Origin: Lithobates sylvaticus
Lineage: Eukaryota; Chordata; Amphibia; Anura; Ranidae
Assembly: GCA_028564925.1 (NCBI GenBank)
Contig: CM053033.1
Location: 79,951,468 to 80,015,467 of the forward strand
Direction of reading: 5' to 3'
DNA: 64,000 nucleotides
The notes under the pieces are model-generated. The model saw nothing but the letters and a program-made list of their open reading frames with translations, had not been told where the DNA came from and ran no database searches. The translations under genes and the position numbers were made by a program. Positions 43,020 through 54,994 of this stretch are shown in pieces. Each line of letters begins with the position of its first letter. The first letter of the stretch is position 1.

Positions 43020-44099
43020 TGCTTCAGAACAATTGCTAATCTGTAACAGGAGATGGTTATAGATTGTGAACATGTATAAGAATAGTTGAAAATGGGGAGA
43101 TACTTGCCCCTTCCTCTTTTGGGCTTCCTACAACCCCTCTTATTTGTGCCACATTTGATATGTTTCAAGATCTATTATAGAAGATCAGAGGAAAAAATCA
43201 AATCCTGAAAATGGTAAAGGGATGGACAGCAAAGAAAAACCGTAAGATAGTGTGAAAAAAATAAACGAAACTATTAAATACTAAAAGCCACTCTACAGGA
43301 CATCTTTCCTTTTCTTCACTGACGTCCGTAAGCACCAAAACTGATTCCTGTCCACAGGGACTCTGAGGGCTGCACAGTAAGTGCCAGAGGGCCACAAGCA
43401 GCCAAGCTAATATTGATTTTAAATAATTTAGTTCTATACAGTAACATACAAAGGTGGGTGTTCTCTGTACTGTGGCCACATGGCATTTCATTTGTTGTGT
43501 TGGGTGGCATTACACCACAGTGCCATGCAAAACAACAAAAGAAATGTCAGACAGCTGCAGCACCCCCGGTGAGTCTGCCCACAGTGCTTCAGTGACAGTG
43601 GTGGCTCATAATAAGAGGAAGGCTCCGAATTTGTGAGGAGGACTTCCCTTTAAGTTGAACCTCCGCTTGATATGGTCATTTGGCGAGTGAGTTCAGGGAA
43701 GGGAGATCTGTATTGAGGGTTCTTAACTTTGGCGATGGGGGTTGTTTGTACTGAAGGATGTTGGGGAAGGTCTGTTCTTGGGGGTATTGGTTAGAACTGA
43801 TAGAAAGGAACTGGAATGGTATTAATGAGATCAAAGGCACTGCACACCCCGAATATGCATGAAATGGAAAGGTTTCCCCATGGGGTTTTATTGCCAGAAA
43901 AAAAGTCCCCCCAGAAAAAGTCATACTATGCCCCCCAAACCCCAACACAATTTGACCTTATGAGTAGAGGTCTTCTTCTGGGGGAATACAGAGGGAGGAA
44001 CTCTAAAAGAGAATACATTGTAACAGCAATGCAGCCAGGCGCGGTGTCTTCAACATTACTTTTTGGGACTTTTACCCCCTATTTCAGCTGCACCATTCC
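43020..44099. other. No gene; weak repeat traces
   Basis: 43594-43640 has a CAGTGGTGGCTCATAATAAG segment of a common frog hAT-like repeat; the remainder shows no recognisable feature. Confidence 0.35.
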
Positions 44100-44440
44100 A
44101 CCCACTGTGGTGATGCACAGTTAAGTTTGGGTTAGAGCAGCCAGACCCTTTTGTAGGTCCTCAACCATATGTTTGGAGTTCGTAATGTTTTCAGTTCTGG
44201 GCATCCCATGTACCCCCAAATCCTATCCAAGTCGTATGTTCCCAAAATAAACACTAAAAAACAAAATCCCTAGACTGTTTGAGTCATTGGAGAGAGTGTG
44301 GAAAATTCCCTTTGCCTGGCTGTGGGTGCTGTGAGGGGGAAATAGGCCCAAAGTCCAGCGTTTCTTTCCAGGGTAGTGCTACAACCGCTTTAACGCCGCC
44401 ACTGCAGGTGGTGCTCAAACACAGTGGCAATGCTGATTGG
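44100..44440. repeat. Old dispersed repeat, copy 2
   Basis: Relative of 41250-41740; both carry the CTGGGCATCCCA, AATAAA-rich and GGTAGTGCTAC landmarks. Diverged, class unknown. Confidence 0.45.
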
Positions 44441-45300
44441 GCCGGACATGAGAGGAATTTTGGTTCCTGTAAGCTGTAATTCTAGGCTCACTTTATGTAT
44501 TTTTGTGAGATACTCAGATGGTCTCCTGTTGGGGAAAGACCTCCTGATCTTCAGGTTAAACAACAAATTAGACAGGATTGTCTCTGGGTACAGGAATACT
44601 CTAGCAGAAACAGCGGGTTCTCTGGTGGCTCCATGGGGTCTGTACACTCTGATCTATGTTTTCCTCCCCTGAAACTTCATCCTTACTCTGGACTGGCCAA
44701 GGCAGATGTGGTCCACCAACCTGGTAAGATTCCAGGTAGACTATCTGTAGTTATTGTCATAATCTGGATATTCAGGCAGACTTTGTGAACATTGCCAGAT
44801 CATCAGGATCTTATGTCCCTAAGGCCAATTTGCCATCCTACTTCAATATCACTGACTTTAATGGTATGGTTAAAACTCGGGTTTAGACTCACCCAGGCAT
44901 TATTATGTGCATGTCTGTTCTAGCCTATCAAGTGTACAAGGTTACAAGCAGTGTGATATAGGGTTAAATTGGACATCACAAGTTTGCCATGGGATTTCTG
45001 GAATAAGTACCCTCAGGTTGATACCAGGATGTCTATTGGCCCACACAAAATTGGTGAAAAGTTTGGAGGACGTGGAATTAAAAAAATTAGTGGGGGATAT
45101 GAATGGGTAGAGAATTAAGTAGATCTAGAAATGTGCGTAAAATTGTCATCTTGAGGAGAAAAGACTTGCTAAACATAATTTTATAGAATGACAGATGGAT
45201 GAAAAACAATTCCAATTGCGTGGATCGATTTCTCCAGAGACAGCAAATGGCTGCAAGTATTGCCTAAAGTTATGCTAAAATTTCAGATAAAATCTAAATG
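44441..45300. other. No feature seen
   Basis: Mixed sequence with short open frames only; 44690-44900 could be an old retroelement trace but I cannot name it. Confidence 0.3.
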
Positions 45301-45696
45301 TATTCCAGGTGCATCAAAACAAAAGGTTTGTTTTCTTTAGAAAGCAGCCACATCCTGAATTGAAACCCCTGTCTCCTGCCAGCATGCTGCAGAGAATCAC
45401 CCTTGCTCTCTGTGTAGAAGCAGTGGTCTCTAAGCAGAGGTCTGTCACGCCCTCTGCTGAGTCAGAGCTGGAAATGTCCAATATGCTGGGAGCATGGATT
45501 CTGCTGATTGTAGAGCTATTGATCTGACTATTCATGGGACTTGTTGGGCCTCAAAGACAACCACTTCCTCACAGAGAGCAAGAGGCCCTCTCTACAGCAT
45601 GCTAACAAGTCACAGCCTTTCTAGTCAGGCTGTGGCTGCTTCTTTAAAAAAAAAAAAAAAAAAAAACACCCTTTTTGTTTTGATGCACATGGAATC
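45301..45696. repeat. Palindromic MITE
   Basis: Arms TTCCAGGTGCATCAAAACA (left) and inverted TTCCATGTGCATCAAAACA (right), followed inward by AGAAAGCAGCCACATCCTGA and its decayed inverse. A poly-A of about 20 lies in the right arm. Confidence 0.65.
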
Positions 45697-45698
45697 TA

Positions 45699-45999
45699 CA
45701 GTCAGGTCCATAAATATTGGGACATGGACACAGGCCTGGCAGAGCATCACCAGGGATGAAACCCAGCATCTGGTGATGTCTATGCGTTCCAAACTTCAGG
45801 CTGTAATTGACTGCAAAGGATTTGCAACCAAGTATGATGGATGATTGTTAATCTGTCCCAAATCTGACCCTCAAATTAAAGCTGAAAGTATGGCAGTTAA
45901 AGCAAATCTTGTTGGTTTAATTTAAAATCCATTGTCGTGGTGTATAGAGCCAAAAAGATTTGAATTGTGTCGTTGTCCCAATATTTATGGACCTGACTG
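45699..45999. mobile_element. Tc1/mariner deletion derivative, 301 bp
   Basis: Tips CAGTCAGGTCCATAAATATT and inverse, flanked by TA at 45697-45698 and 46000-46001. The interior still encodes about 35 residues like a Tc1 transposase C-terminus (LVMSMRSKLQAVIDCKG), so it is an internally deleted copy of an autonomous element different from the one at 33305. Confidence 0.88.
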
Positions 46000-46435
46000 T
46001 ATTTAGCCGATTTATTCTGAAAGTTCTTTAAAATAGTATTTTTTTTCTATTATGACTGATCAACTCGTATAGTACTTCACTTTAAGTGCCTGCAAACCTA
46101 AAGAGCCTGTAAAGTCGAGAACAATCATACAGTTGTGCTCATAAATTTACATACCCTGGCAGAATTTATGATTTCTTGGCCATTTTACAGAGAATATGAA
46201 TGATAACACAAAAACATTTCTTTCACTCATGGTTAGTGTTTGGCTGAAGCCATTTATTATCAAGCAACTGTTTTCTCTTTGTAACTCATAATCACAACAG
46301 AAACTACCTAAATGACCCTGATCAAGTTTACATACTCTGGTGATTTTGGCCTGATAGCATCCACACAAGTTGACACAAAGGGGTTTTAATGGCTATTCAA
46401 GGTAACCATCCTCACCTGTGATCTGTTAGTGTGTA

Positions 46436-46439
<4 letters not shown>

Positions 46440-46507
<68 letters not shown>
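46440..46507. repeat. (GT)n microsatellite inside Tc1
   Basis: About 34 GT units where the copy at 33305 has only TAGTGTGTGTAATAA (35355-35370). Confidence 0.96.
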
Positions 46508-46511
<4 letters not shown>

Positions 46512-46590
46512 GGTCAATGAGTTTCTGGACTCCTGACAGACCCTTGCATCTTTCATCCAGTGCTGCATTGAAGTTTCTGGATTCTGAGAC

Positions 46591-47589
46591 ATGGGGAAAG
46601 CAAAAGAATTGTCAAAGGATCTGAGGAAAAAGGTAGTTGAACTGTATAAAACAGGAAAAGGATATAAAAGGATATAAAAAGATATCCAATGAATTGGGAA
46701 TGTCAATCAGCAGTGTTCAAACTCGAATCAAGAAGTGGAAAATGAGGGGTTCTGTTGAAACCAAACCACGGTCAGGTAGACCAACTAAAATTTCAGCCAC
46801 AACTGCCAGGAAAATTGTTTGGGATGCAAAGAAAAACCCACAAATAACTTCAACTTCTGAAAACATGTGGTGTGGCTGTTTCAAGATGCACAATAAGGAG
46901 GCACTTGAAGAAAGATGGGCTGCATGGTCGAGTCGCCAGAAGAAAACCATTACTATGCAAATACCACAAAGTATCCCGCTTACAATACGCCAAACAGCAC
47001 AGAGACAAGCCTCAAAAGATCTGGCACAAAGTCATTTGGAGTGATGAGACCAAAATTTAGCTTTTTGGTCACAACCATAAACAATACATTTGGCCTATGA
47101 TAAAAGGTAAACCATTCCTACTGTAAAACATGAAGGTGGATCGCTGATGTTTTGGGGATGTGTGAGATACAAAAGGCACAGGAAATTTGGTCAAAATTGA
47201 TGGCAAGATGAATGCAGTATGTTATCAAAAAATACTGGAGGAACATTTGCATTCATCAGCCAGGAAGCTGCACATGGGACGTACTTGGACATTCCAACAT
47301 GACAATGGTACAAAACACAAGGCCAAGTCGACCTGTCATTGGCTACAGCAGAATTAAGTGAAGGTTTTGGAGTGGCCATCTCAGTCTCCTGACCTCAATA
47401 TCATTGAGCCACTCTGGGGAGATCTCAAATGTGCAGTTCATTCATGCAAGACAGCCCAAGAATATACAGGAACTGGAGGCTTTTTGCCAAGAGGAATGGG
47501 CAGCTTTACCATCTGAGAAGATAAAGAGCCTCATCCACAAAAGACTTCATGCTGTCATTGATTCTAAAGAGGGCAATACACGGTATTAA
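46591..47589 (+). pseudogene. Tc1 transposase, broken (third copy)
   Basis: Starts MGKAKELSKDLRKKVVELYK, then a duplicated GGATATAAAA segment near 46660-46690 breaks the frame. HTH-like GRPTKISATTARKI and the SDETKI block remain, and the C-terminal part [22 protein letters not shown] is in good order. A deletion near 46855 and a stop after SDETKI add to the decay. Several frameshifts; not functional. Confidence 0.88.
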
Positions 47590-47727
47590 GAAATGGGGTA
47601 TGTTACCTTTTGATCAGGGTCATTTGGGTAGTTTCTGTTGCCATTATTATTTAAAAGAAATAAACACATTTGATTTGATAATAAATGGCTTCAGCCAAAC
47701 ACTAACCATGAGTGAAAAAAGTTTTCA

Positions 47728-48552
47728 GGCACCTGGTAATTGCGGGTTAGAGGTATTTGTCAGATCTAGAGGATAACAGTTCCACAGACTGGATCCAGCA
47801 ACCACCGGATAGGCCCTCTCACTTGACCTAGCAGCTGGTGAGATGCTCAACAAAGTCTCTGCCACAGACTTGTCAATTAAAGCATTCTTGAGAGATTTAG
47901 AAAAACTGCCATACAGTACCAGTCTCTTTCAGCCGACCTGGCGATACTGTATGGGTGTTGATCCGGGTTGCGTCCTCCAACTGAGTTTCCAGGCTCCTCC
48001 AGAGACACCAGCCTTTCGCTCGGTCCTCTTTTAGAAAAGTCCTCCCCTGGATCCTCCAGTTTTCTTGGCCTCTCTCCGCAGGCGAGACGGCACAGGACCA
48101 CCCCTGGATCAGTAGGCCCCAAGACTTTTCGGGCCTACTCTCTCAGTTGAAAAGCCTCAGGCCAGCTGACCCAGAGGTGCAGGATCATGCGATACACACC
48201 CCAGGCCACGAGGGCCATGAGGTCAGGATAGCGGACCCCGGAAGGAAGAAGAACCCCTAAAAAATGGCATTGGTGCCTTTTTAAATACCCTCTCCCAGAA
48301 ATCACAGCAGGGAAACCACTCCCACTGGGCTATTTCCGAGCAAGAGGTGGTATTCAATACATCCAGCCTGCTGCATTTCCACACTGACCGGCGGTGACAG
48401 CAACACAGTCAAGTGGAAAACAGTGCAACCCAGCTAGACTGGCACAGAAACCAGAACTTTTTTAGAATAATTAGCCTCAGCCTAACTGCAGCTTCAGACA
48501 ACTAAATTTGAAAAACAATGGCGTCTGCTCATTAGGAGTAGGGCGCTACATG
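47728..48552 (-). mobile_element. Possible LTR-retrotransposon relic
   Basis: Read on the minus strand it starts TGTAGCGCCCTAC near 48552 and has LTR-like composition, with a short TTTAAATA segment at about 48280. No protein was recognised. A second TGTAGCG start lies at 62637. Old and broken if real; family unresolved. Confidence 0.3.
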
Positions 48553-48749
48553 TATATTGTGATTTTTTTTTTTTCAGTCCTTTTTTTTTATGTCTGTTAA
48601 TAGAGTTGCATAGGTGTGCGCAGCCTATTGCATTTCTCTGCAGCCTCAGCTGCACTGGACAGTAAATGAATGGGAAGTGCTCCTTTGCTGAGTGGCTTTC
48701 TGTTGATTCACAAACTGAAGCATAGTAAACAGTTTCCTGTGATTACATA

Positions 48750-48966
48750 CCCTGTTTCCCCGAAAATAAGACATAGCGTGATTGTCGGTGATGGCTGCAA
48801 TATAAGCCCTAACCCACAAATAAGCCCTACCCTGTTTCCCCGAAAATAAGCCCTACACAGAAAATAAGACCTACAAGGACTTTAACTAGGGCTTATTTGG
48901 GGGGTAGGTCTTTTATTGCAGCCATCACCGACAATCACGCTAGGTCTTATTTTCGGGGAAACAGGG
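48750..48966. mobile_element. Mariner-like palindromic MITE, CCCTGTTTCCCCG ends
   Basis: Tips CCCTGTTTCCCCGAAAATAA and inverse, flanked by TA (48748-48749, 48967-48968). Arms also share GCGTGATTGTCGGTGATGGC. A third copy of the tip begins at 48828, inside the left half, so part of the end has been duplicated or a second copy inserted. Confidence 0.8.
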
Positions 48967-49684
48967 TAGCTCCCAATTGTCCCTGATTTTGAGGGACTAT
49001 CCAAGATTTGGAGCAAACTCCCTCTGTCCCTCTTTCCTCATTTTGTCCCTCATTTTGGTCTGATTCATATAGTTGTATATAAAATGCACTTATTATCTTT
49101 TTCAAAAAGGTGTTTCATAGTACTAAACCTTTCATACAATTTCTAAATTGCTGCATTTGTAAATTTTATAAAGGAATAGTAGTGGTATTTTTTATTTTGT
49201 GTATAATTTTCCTTTTAACCACTTCAGCCCCGGACCATTTGGCAGCCAAAGGACCAGAGGTCTTTTTTCAATTTCGCACTGCACTACTTTAACTGGTAAT
49301 TGCGCGGTCATGCAATTTTGTAACCAAACGAAATTTGCGTCCTTTTCTTCCCACAAATAGAGCTTTCTTTTGATGGTATTTGATTGCCTCTGTGATTTTT
49401 ATTTTTTGCGATATAAACGGAAAAAGAGCGAAAATTTAGAAAAAAAAAAGAGATTTTCTACTTTTTGTTATAAAAAAAATCTAATAAACTCAATTTTAGT
49501 CAAACATTTGGGCCAAAATGTATTCAGCCACATGTCTTTAGTAAAAAAAAAATGCCAATAAGCGTATATTTATTGGTTTGCGCAAATGTTATAGCGTCTA
49601 CAAACTAGAGTACATTTTCTGGAATTTACACCGCTTTTAATTTATGACTGCCTATTTCATTTCTTGAGGTGCTAAAATGGCAGA

Positions 49685-50755
49685 GAAGTACAAAACCCCC
49701 CCAAATGACCCCATTTTGGAAAGTAGACACCCCAAGCTATTTGCTGAGAGGCATGTTGAGCCCATTGAATATTTTTTTTTTTAGTCCCAAGTGATTGAAT
49801 AAAGACAAAAATAAAAAAGATTTTTTTTTTTTTCAAAAAGTTGTCACTAAATGATATATTGCTCACACATGCCATAGTTATATGTGGAATTGCACCCCAA
49901 AATACATTTTGCTGCTTCTCCTGAGTATGGGGATACCACATGTGTGGGACTTTTTGGGAGCCTAGCCGCGTACGGGGCCCCGAAACCCAAGCACCGCCTT
50001 CAGGATTTCTAAGGGTGCAAATTTTTGATTTCACTCCTCACTACCTATCACCGTTTCGAAGGCCATAAAATGCCAAAATAGCACAAAACCCCCCCAAATG
50101 ACCCCATTTTGGAAAGTCGACACCCCAAGCTATTTGTTGAGAGGCATGGTGAGTATTTTACAGCTCTCATTTGTTTTTGAAAATGAAGAAAGTAAAGAAA
50201 AAAAATTTTTTTTTTTCTTTTTTTTCAATTTTCAAAACTTTGTGACAAAAAGCGAGATCTGCAAAATACTCACCATACCCCTCAGCAAATAGCTTGGGGT
50301 GTCTACTTTCCAAAATGGGGTCATTTTGGGGGGTTTTATGCCATCTGGGCATTCCATGGCCTCCGAAACTGTGATTGGCAGTGAGAAGTGAAATAAAAAA
50401 ATTACACCCTTAGAAAGCCTGAAGGCGGTGATTGGTTTTTGGGGTTCCGTACGCAGCTAGGCTCCCAAAAAGTCCCACACATGTGGTATCCCCATACTCA
50501 GGAGAAGCAACAGAATGTATTTTGGGGTGTATTTCCACATATGCCCATGACATGTTTGAGCAATATATCATTTAGTGACAACTTTTTGTAAAAAAAATAT
50601 ATATATATATTTTTTTTTTCATTATTCAATCTCTTGGGACAAAAAAAAAAAATATTTAATGGGCTCAACATTGCTCTCATCAAATAGCTTGGGGTGTCTA
50701 CTTTCCAAAATGGGGTCATTTGGGGGGGGGGTTTGAACTGTCCTGGCATTTTATG
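49685..50755. repeat. Large palindrome within the TTAA element
   Basis: Inverted arms centred near 50220. Each arm carries CCAAATGACCCCATTTTGGA, ACACCCCAAGCTATTTG, a poly-T/A stretch and CCACATGTGTGGGACTTTTT or their inverses; the CCCCATTTTGG block occurs four times, twice in each orientation. Arm length about 500 bp. Confidence 0.85.
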
Positions 50756-51990
50756 CACAACATTTAGAAGCCTATGTCACACGTCACCCACTCTTCTAAC
50801 CACTTGAAGACAAAGCCCTTTCTGACACTTTTTGTTTACATGAAAACATATTTTTTTTTGCAAGAAAATTACGTTGAACCCCCAAACACTATATATATTG
50901 TTAAAGCAAAGGCCCTACAGATTAAAATGGTGGGTGTTGCATTTTTTTTTTCCACACAGTATTTGCGCAGCGATTTTTCAAACGCATTTTTTGTGGAAAA
51001 AATACACTTTTTTTTATTTTAATGCACTAAAACACACTATATTGCTCAAATTTTTGATGAAATAAAAAATATGATCTTAGGCCGAGTACATGGATACCAA
51101 ACACGACATGCTTTAAAATTGCGCACAAACACACAGTGGCGACAAACTACATACATTTTTAAAAGCCTTTAAAAGCCTTTACATGATACCACATTAGATT
51201 CACGGAGGAGGTCTACTGCTAAAATTACTGCCCTCGATCTGACCTTCGCGGTGATAACTCACATGCATTGTGCAATTGCTGTTTACATATGACGCCAGAC
51301 CAACGCTTGTGTACGCCTTTGCGCAAGAGAGGGGGGGGGGCAGGGGTGCTTTTTATTTATTTATTTTTTTTTTTTTTTTTTATTTATTTAGCTTTTTTAT
51401 TTTTATTTTTAAACTGTTCCTTCCATTTTTTTTCTTTGTTATGATTTTTATTGTTATCTCAGGGAATGTAAATATCCCCTATGATAGCAATAGGCAGTGA
51501 CAGGTACTCTTTTTTTTGAAAAAATTGGGGTCTATTAGACCCTAGATCTTTCCTCTGCCCTCAAAGCATCTGACCACACCAAGATTGGTGTGATAAAATG
51601 CTTTCCCAATTTCCCAATGGCGCGGTTTATATCCGGGAGGGGGACATTCCCTCCCACTGCTTGTAAAAGCAGTCTAGAGGCTAATTACCAGCTAGAATTG
51701 CTTTTACATGAAAGCCGATCACTTTCTGAAAAGAATGATACCAAGATGATACCTAAACCTGCAGGCATCATTCTGGTATAACCATTCAAAGTCCAGCAAC
51801 ATACTGGACATATATTGTAATCTTTTTTTTTTCATGCAGCCTCTTGGCTGAACGAAAAAAAGAGATTGATTGGTGGGTATGCCCACCATTAGAATACCTC
51901 ATACCTCCCTTCATCCACCCACTTCTAATGATGGGCATACATGCACCATTTATATATGCCGATGCATGGGGGCATCCTCCCGCAAAAGTT

Positions 51991-52036
51991 ATGCCGTGTA
52001 CACACGGTCGGAATTTCGACCGTATGTACGTGGCAT
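51991..52036. repeat. 46-bp hairpin relic of the GTACACACGG MITE
   Basis: ATGCCGTGTACACACGGTCG followed at once by the inverted end, with no interior left. Tips match the 412-bp MITE at 27257-27668. Confidence 0.75.
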
Positions 52037-52964
52037 TAGGAGCCAATCGCTCCTCCCCCCCCCCTGCTGCCCCCATGCTTCGGCATATATGCTCTTTTTT
52101 TTAACTGAGGTGGTGAAATCACCTCCTACAGCGTTGGGGTCGCGGCTTTATGTATCGTGGGAGCAAACGCTGTTGCTGTCAAGATAAATAAATCCGCGTT
52201 GCAACTGAATGGCGCACCTGAAAACAAAAAAATGCTTAACACTGAAACACAGTAAACAAAATTACATACCTGAAAAGCAAGCATGATAAAACATAATAAA
52301 ACATTGCAGAATAGAATGGAGTAAAAAAAGAGCAACAATAGAGAGAGAATAGAGAGAGAGAGAACAATAAAACGACAACTATTTTTTTTTTTTGAGATTC
52401 ACAGGTAAAAAAGCTCCTGACTGAAGCGACTGAATCAAAACGCTACCACAAAAAAAAATGTTAGCGATCGCAGGGATCAGGCCTGACTCTGCGAACGCTG
52501 CAGTTATGTGTGCTTAGTGTTTTGTAAGTGACAGTGATCGATCGATACTGCACTTGGGTGGGCTGGGCGGGCCGGGGCGGAGGGGGAAAACGCAGGTGCT
52601 AGCAGGTATCTGGGCTGATCCCGCTAACAATGCGTTTTTTTTGGAACCCTAAACTGCTGGGACGCTAGTATAGATCTGATCAGATCAGATATTGATTTGT
52701 TCAGATACTGTGCCACTAAGGGAGGTGTATGCTTTGCGCGTGGGTGTTTGCGGTACTGGCACTAACCTGGGGCGACGCAGACCTTATTTGACCCTAAAAC
52801 CTAATTGATATCACCCGCCGGGCGATCAGGGGGTTAAACCGTTATTGGGTAATAAATGGCGGGTGCCCTGACAGTATAAAAAACAAGCTAACTAACCAGC
52901 GTCACCCATAACAGTAATACAAAAAAAACTGGCTACCTAGCGGCACCAGTGACACTAATGCAGC

Positions 52965-53755
52965 GATCAGAAAAACAATCGCTTAGTGACACTGGCAAAA
53001 GGGGGTGAAAGGGTTAACTAGGGGCAATCAGGGGGTTAAACCTTTATTAGGTAATATATGGGGGTACCTGACGCTATATAAAAACCTGACGGGGAACCTA
53101 AATAACGAAATAACTAACTGGCTAACCAGCGTCACCAGTGACAGTTATACGGTGATCACTGGTGAAAGGGTTAACTCTAGAGGCAATCAGGGGGTTAAAA
53201 CCTTTAGGTTGTAATATGGGGGTACCTGACCTATAAACCTATTTATGAACCTATATAAACATGGCGGTTAACCTAAAAAAAACTGGTTACCTAGCGACAC
53301 TAATGTAGCGATCAGAAAAACGATCGCTTAGTGACACTGGCAAAAGGGGGTGAAAGGGTTAACTAGGGGCAATCAGGGGGTTAAAAACCTTTATTAGGTA
53401 ATATATGGGGGTACCTGACGCTATATAAAAACCTGACGGGGAACCTAAATAACGAAATAACTAACTGGCTAACCAGCGTCACCAGTGACATTTATACAGT
53501 GATCACTGGTGAAAGGGTTAACTCTAGGGGCAATCAGGGGGTTAAAACCTTTATTTAGGTTGTAATATGGGGGTACCTGACCTATAAACCTATTTATGAA
53601 CCTATATAAACATGGCGGTTAAAAAAAAAAAAAAATGGTTACCTAGCGACACTAATGCAGCGATCAGAAAACCGATCGCTTAGTGACACTGGCAAAAGGG
53701 GGTGAAGGGGTTAACTAGGGGCAATCAGGGGGTTAAACCTTTATTAGGGGGGGTA
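52965..53755. repeat. Tandem blocks of about 340-350 bp
   Basis: Two full copies (about 52965-53305 and 53306-53655) and a partial third. Each carries GGGGGTGAAAGGGTTAACTA, GGGGGTACCTGACGCTATAT, AACTGGCTAACCAGCGTCAC and ATATAAACATGGCGGTTA. Differences are few, so the duplication is more recent than the element ends suggest. Confidence 0.9.
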
Positions 53756-54372
53756 GGGGGCTACCTTGGACCTAAAACTAACTGCCCTGACAGTTATTAC
53801 AGTCACACTGACACTAAATGCAGTGATCAGTAAATAAATGATCACTGCAATTAGTGACACTGTGACTGGGGGGGGAGGGGGTGATCTGGGGGGTGATCAG
53901 GGGGTGACAGGGGGGTGGATTGTGTGCCTATGTGTACTGGTGTCAGTGTACTGTTTGTGCACTAACCTGTACATCTTCACTCCTCGGCATTCCGGTCACA
54001 TAGACCGGCGCACCGAGCGTGACATCACTTCCGCCTTCCTGTCTATACAATAGACAGGAAGGGGAAGCTTTTCATTCGCCAGGAGCGATCGCGAGGGGGT
54101 GACCAGAAACCACTGGCCGTCCCCTCGTCCCGGATCGCTCCTGACACGATCCCGACCGTCCCCGCCGGCGGAGGGGGTTCCGATCGGACCCCCCAACCGC
54201 CTGAAGAATGGCACGTACAGGTACGTCCTTTTGCCTGTACGTGCCATTCTGTTGACGTATATGTACATGAGGCGGTCGGGAAGTGGTTAAGGGGGCAGGT
54301 TGTGTGTCCTATGCCTACATACTTTTGCTAATGGGTGTCCCTCGTTCCCACCTCAAAAAGTTGTGAGATATG

Positions 54373-54994
54373 CGATTAACTTATGAATGGACACAGTGAG
54401 CGAGTGTGTTCATTTAGAAAAGGAAGGGGTCAGTAAATGACATATTTGCTAGCCCCTTCCCCTGATCTCCATCCTGAAACATCCCCCTCAGCAGCCGAGA
54501 GGAGAGGAGGGAAGCCAGCAGCTCTGTGGGGTCAACAAGAGGGGGAAGGCCAGGCAGTAGAGGGAATGGGCAATCGGAATAGTGATTAGGGTGTGCCCAG
54601 GCACACCTGGAACACCCCATGCGCATGCCTATGACAGTGGTGTTATCCTGGGACAGGACATCTTAATAATCCCATAACCTAAGGAAAAGGCATTCTGTAG
54701 TCTGCAGATGTTGCTGGTAACAGATGACAATCAGTGGAGGCAGGGAGCACAGGGAGTTGGCAGCACACAAGAGCCCTGGCAGGATCAACAGCTATTTCGT
54801 TCACTTATCAAACTGATAGAACAAAATGCTTTCAATGATATATTTTAGACCAAAACAGAGCAAAGAATAGAAGCTAGTTGTTAGTGGTCTCTAAAGTGTA
54901 TGCAAACACTAATCTATGATGTCCCTAAAGAATGGCTGCCAATGGCACCACAAAGTTATTAAAACCCTCCAAAATGCACTGCTGATAACCAGCA
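54373..54994. other. No feature seen
   Basis: Unique-looking sequence; no exon. Confidence 0.4.

Larger units (their letters stand above)
46130..47725 (+). mobile_element. Third Tc1 copy, right tip lost
   Basis: Starts CAGTTGTGCTCATAA after TA and follows the element at 33305 throughout, but stops at the AAAAAAGTTTT segment inside the right terminal region, where unrelated sequence begins. A (GT)n array grew at 46440. Confidence 0.9.
49215..54290. mobile_element. Large TTAA-flanked non-autonomous element, 5.07 kb
   Basis: The element proper is 49219-54286, tips CCACTTCAGCC and inverted CCACTTCCCGACC, between TTAA copies. It has no long open frame. The interior holds a palindrome (49685-50755), poly-T runs, tandem blocks (52965-53755) and GC-rich ends. 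It shares motifs with 33565-35299 and 58351-59066. TTAA duplication fits piggyBac or Kolobok. Confidence 0.85.
48969..54372 (+). repeat. Common dispersed repeat split by the 5-kb TTAA element
   Basis: The left piece (48969-49218) runs from CTCCCAATTGTCCCTGATTT to TGTATAATTTTCC and the right piece (54287-54372) from GGGGGCAGG to CTCAAAAAGTTGTGAG. I remember these as one contiguous frog repeat. They rejoin cleanly at one TTAA. Confidence 0.7.
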
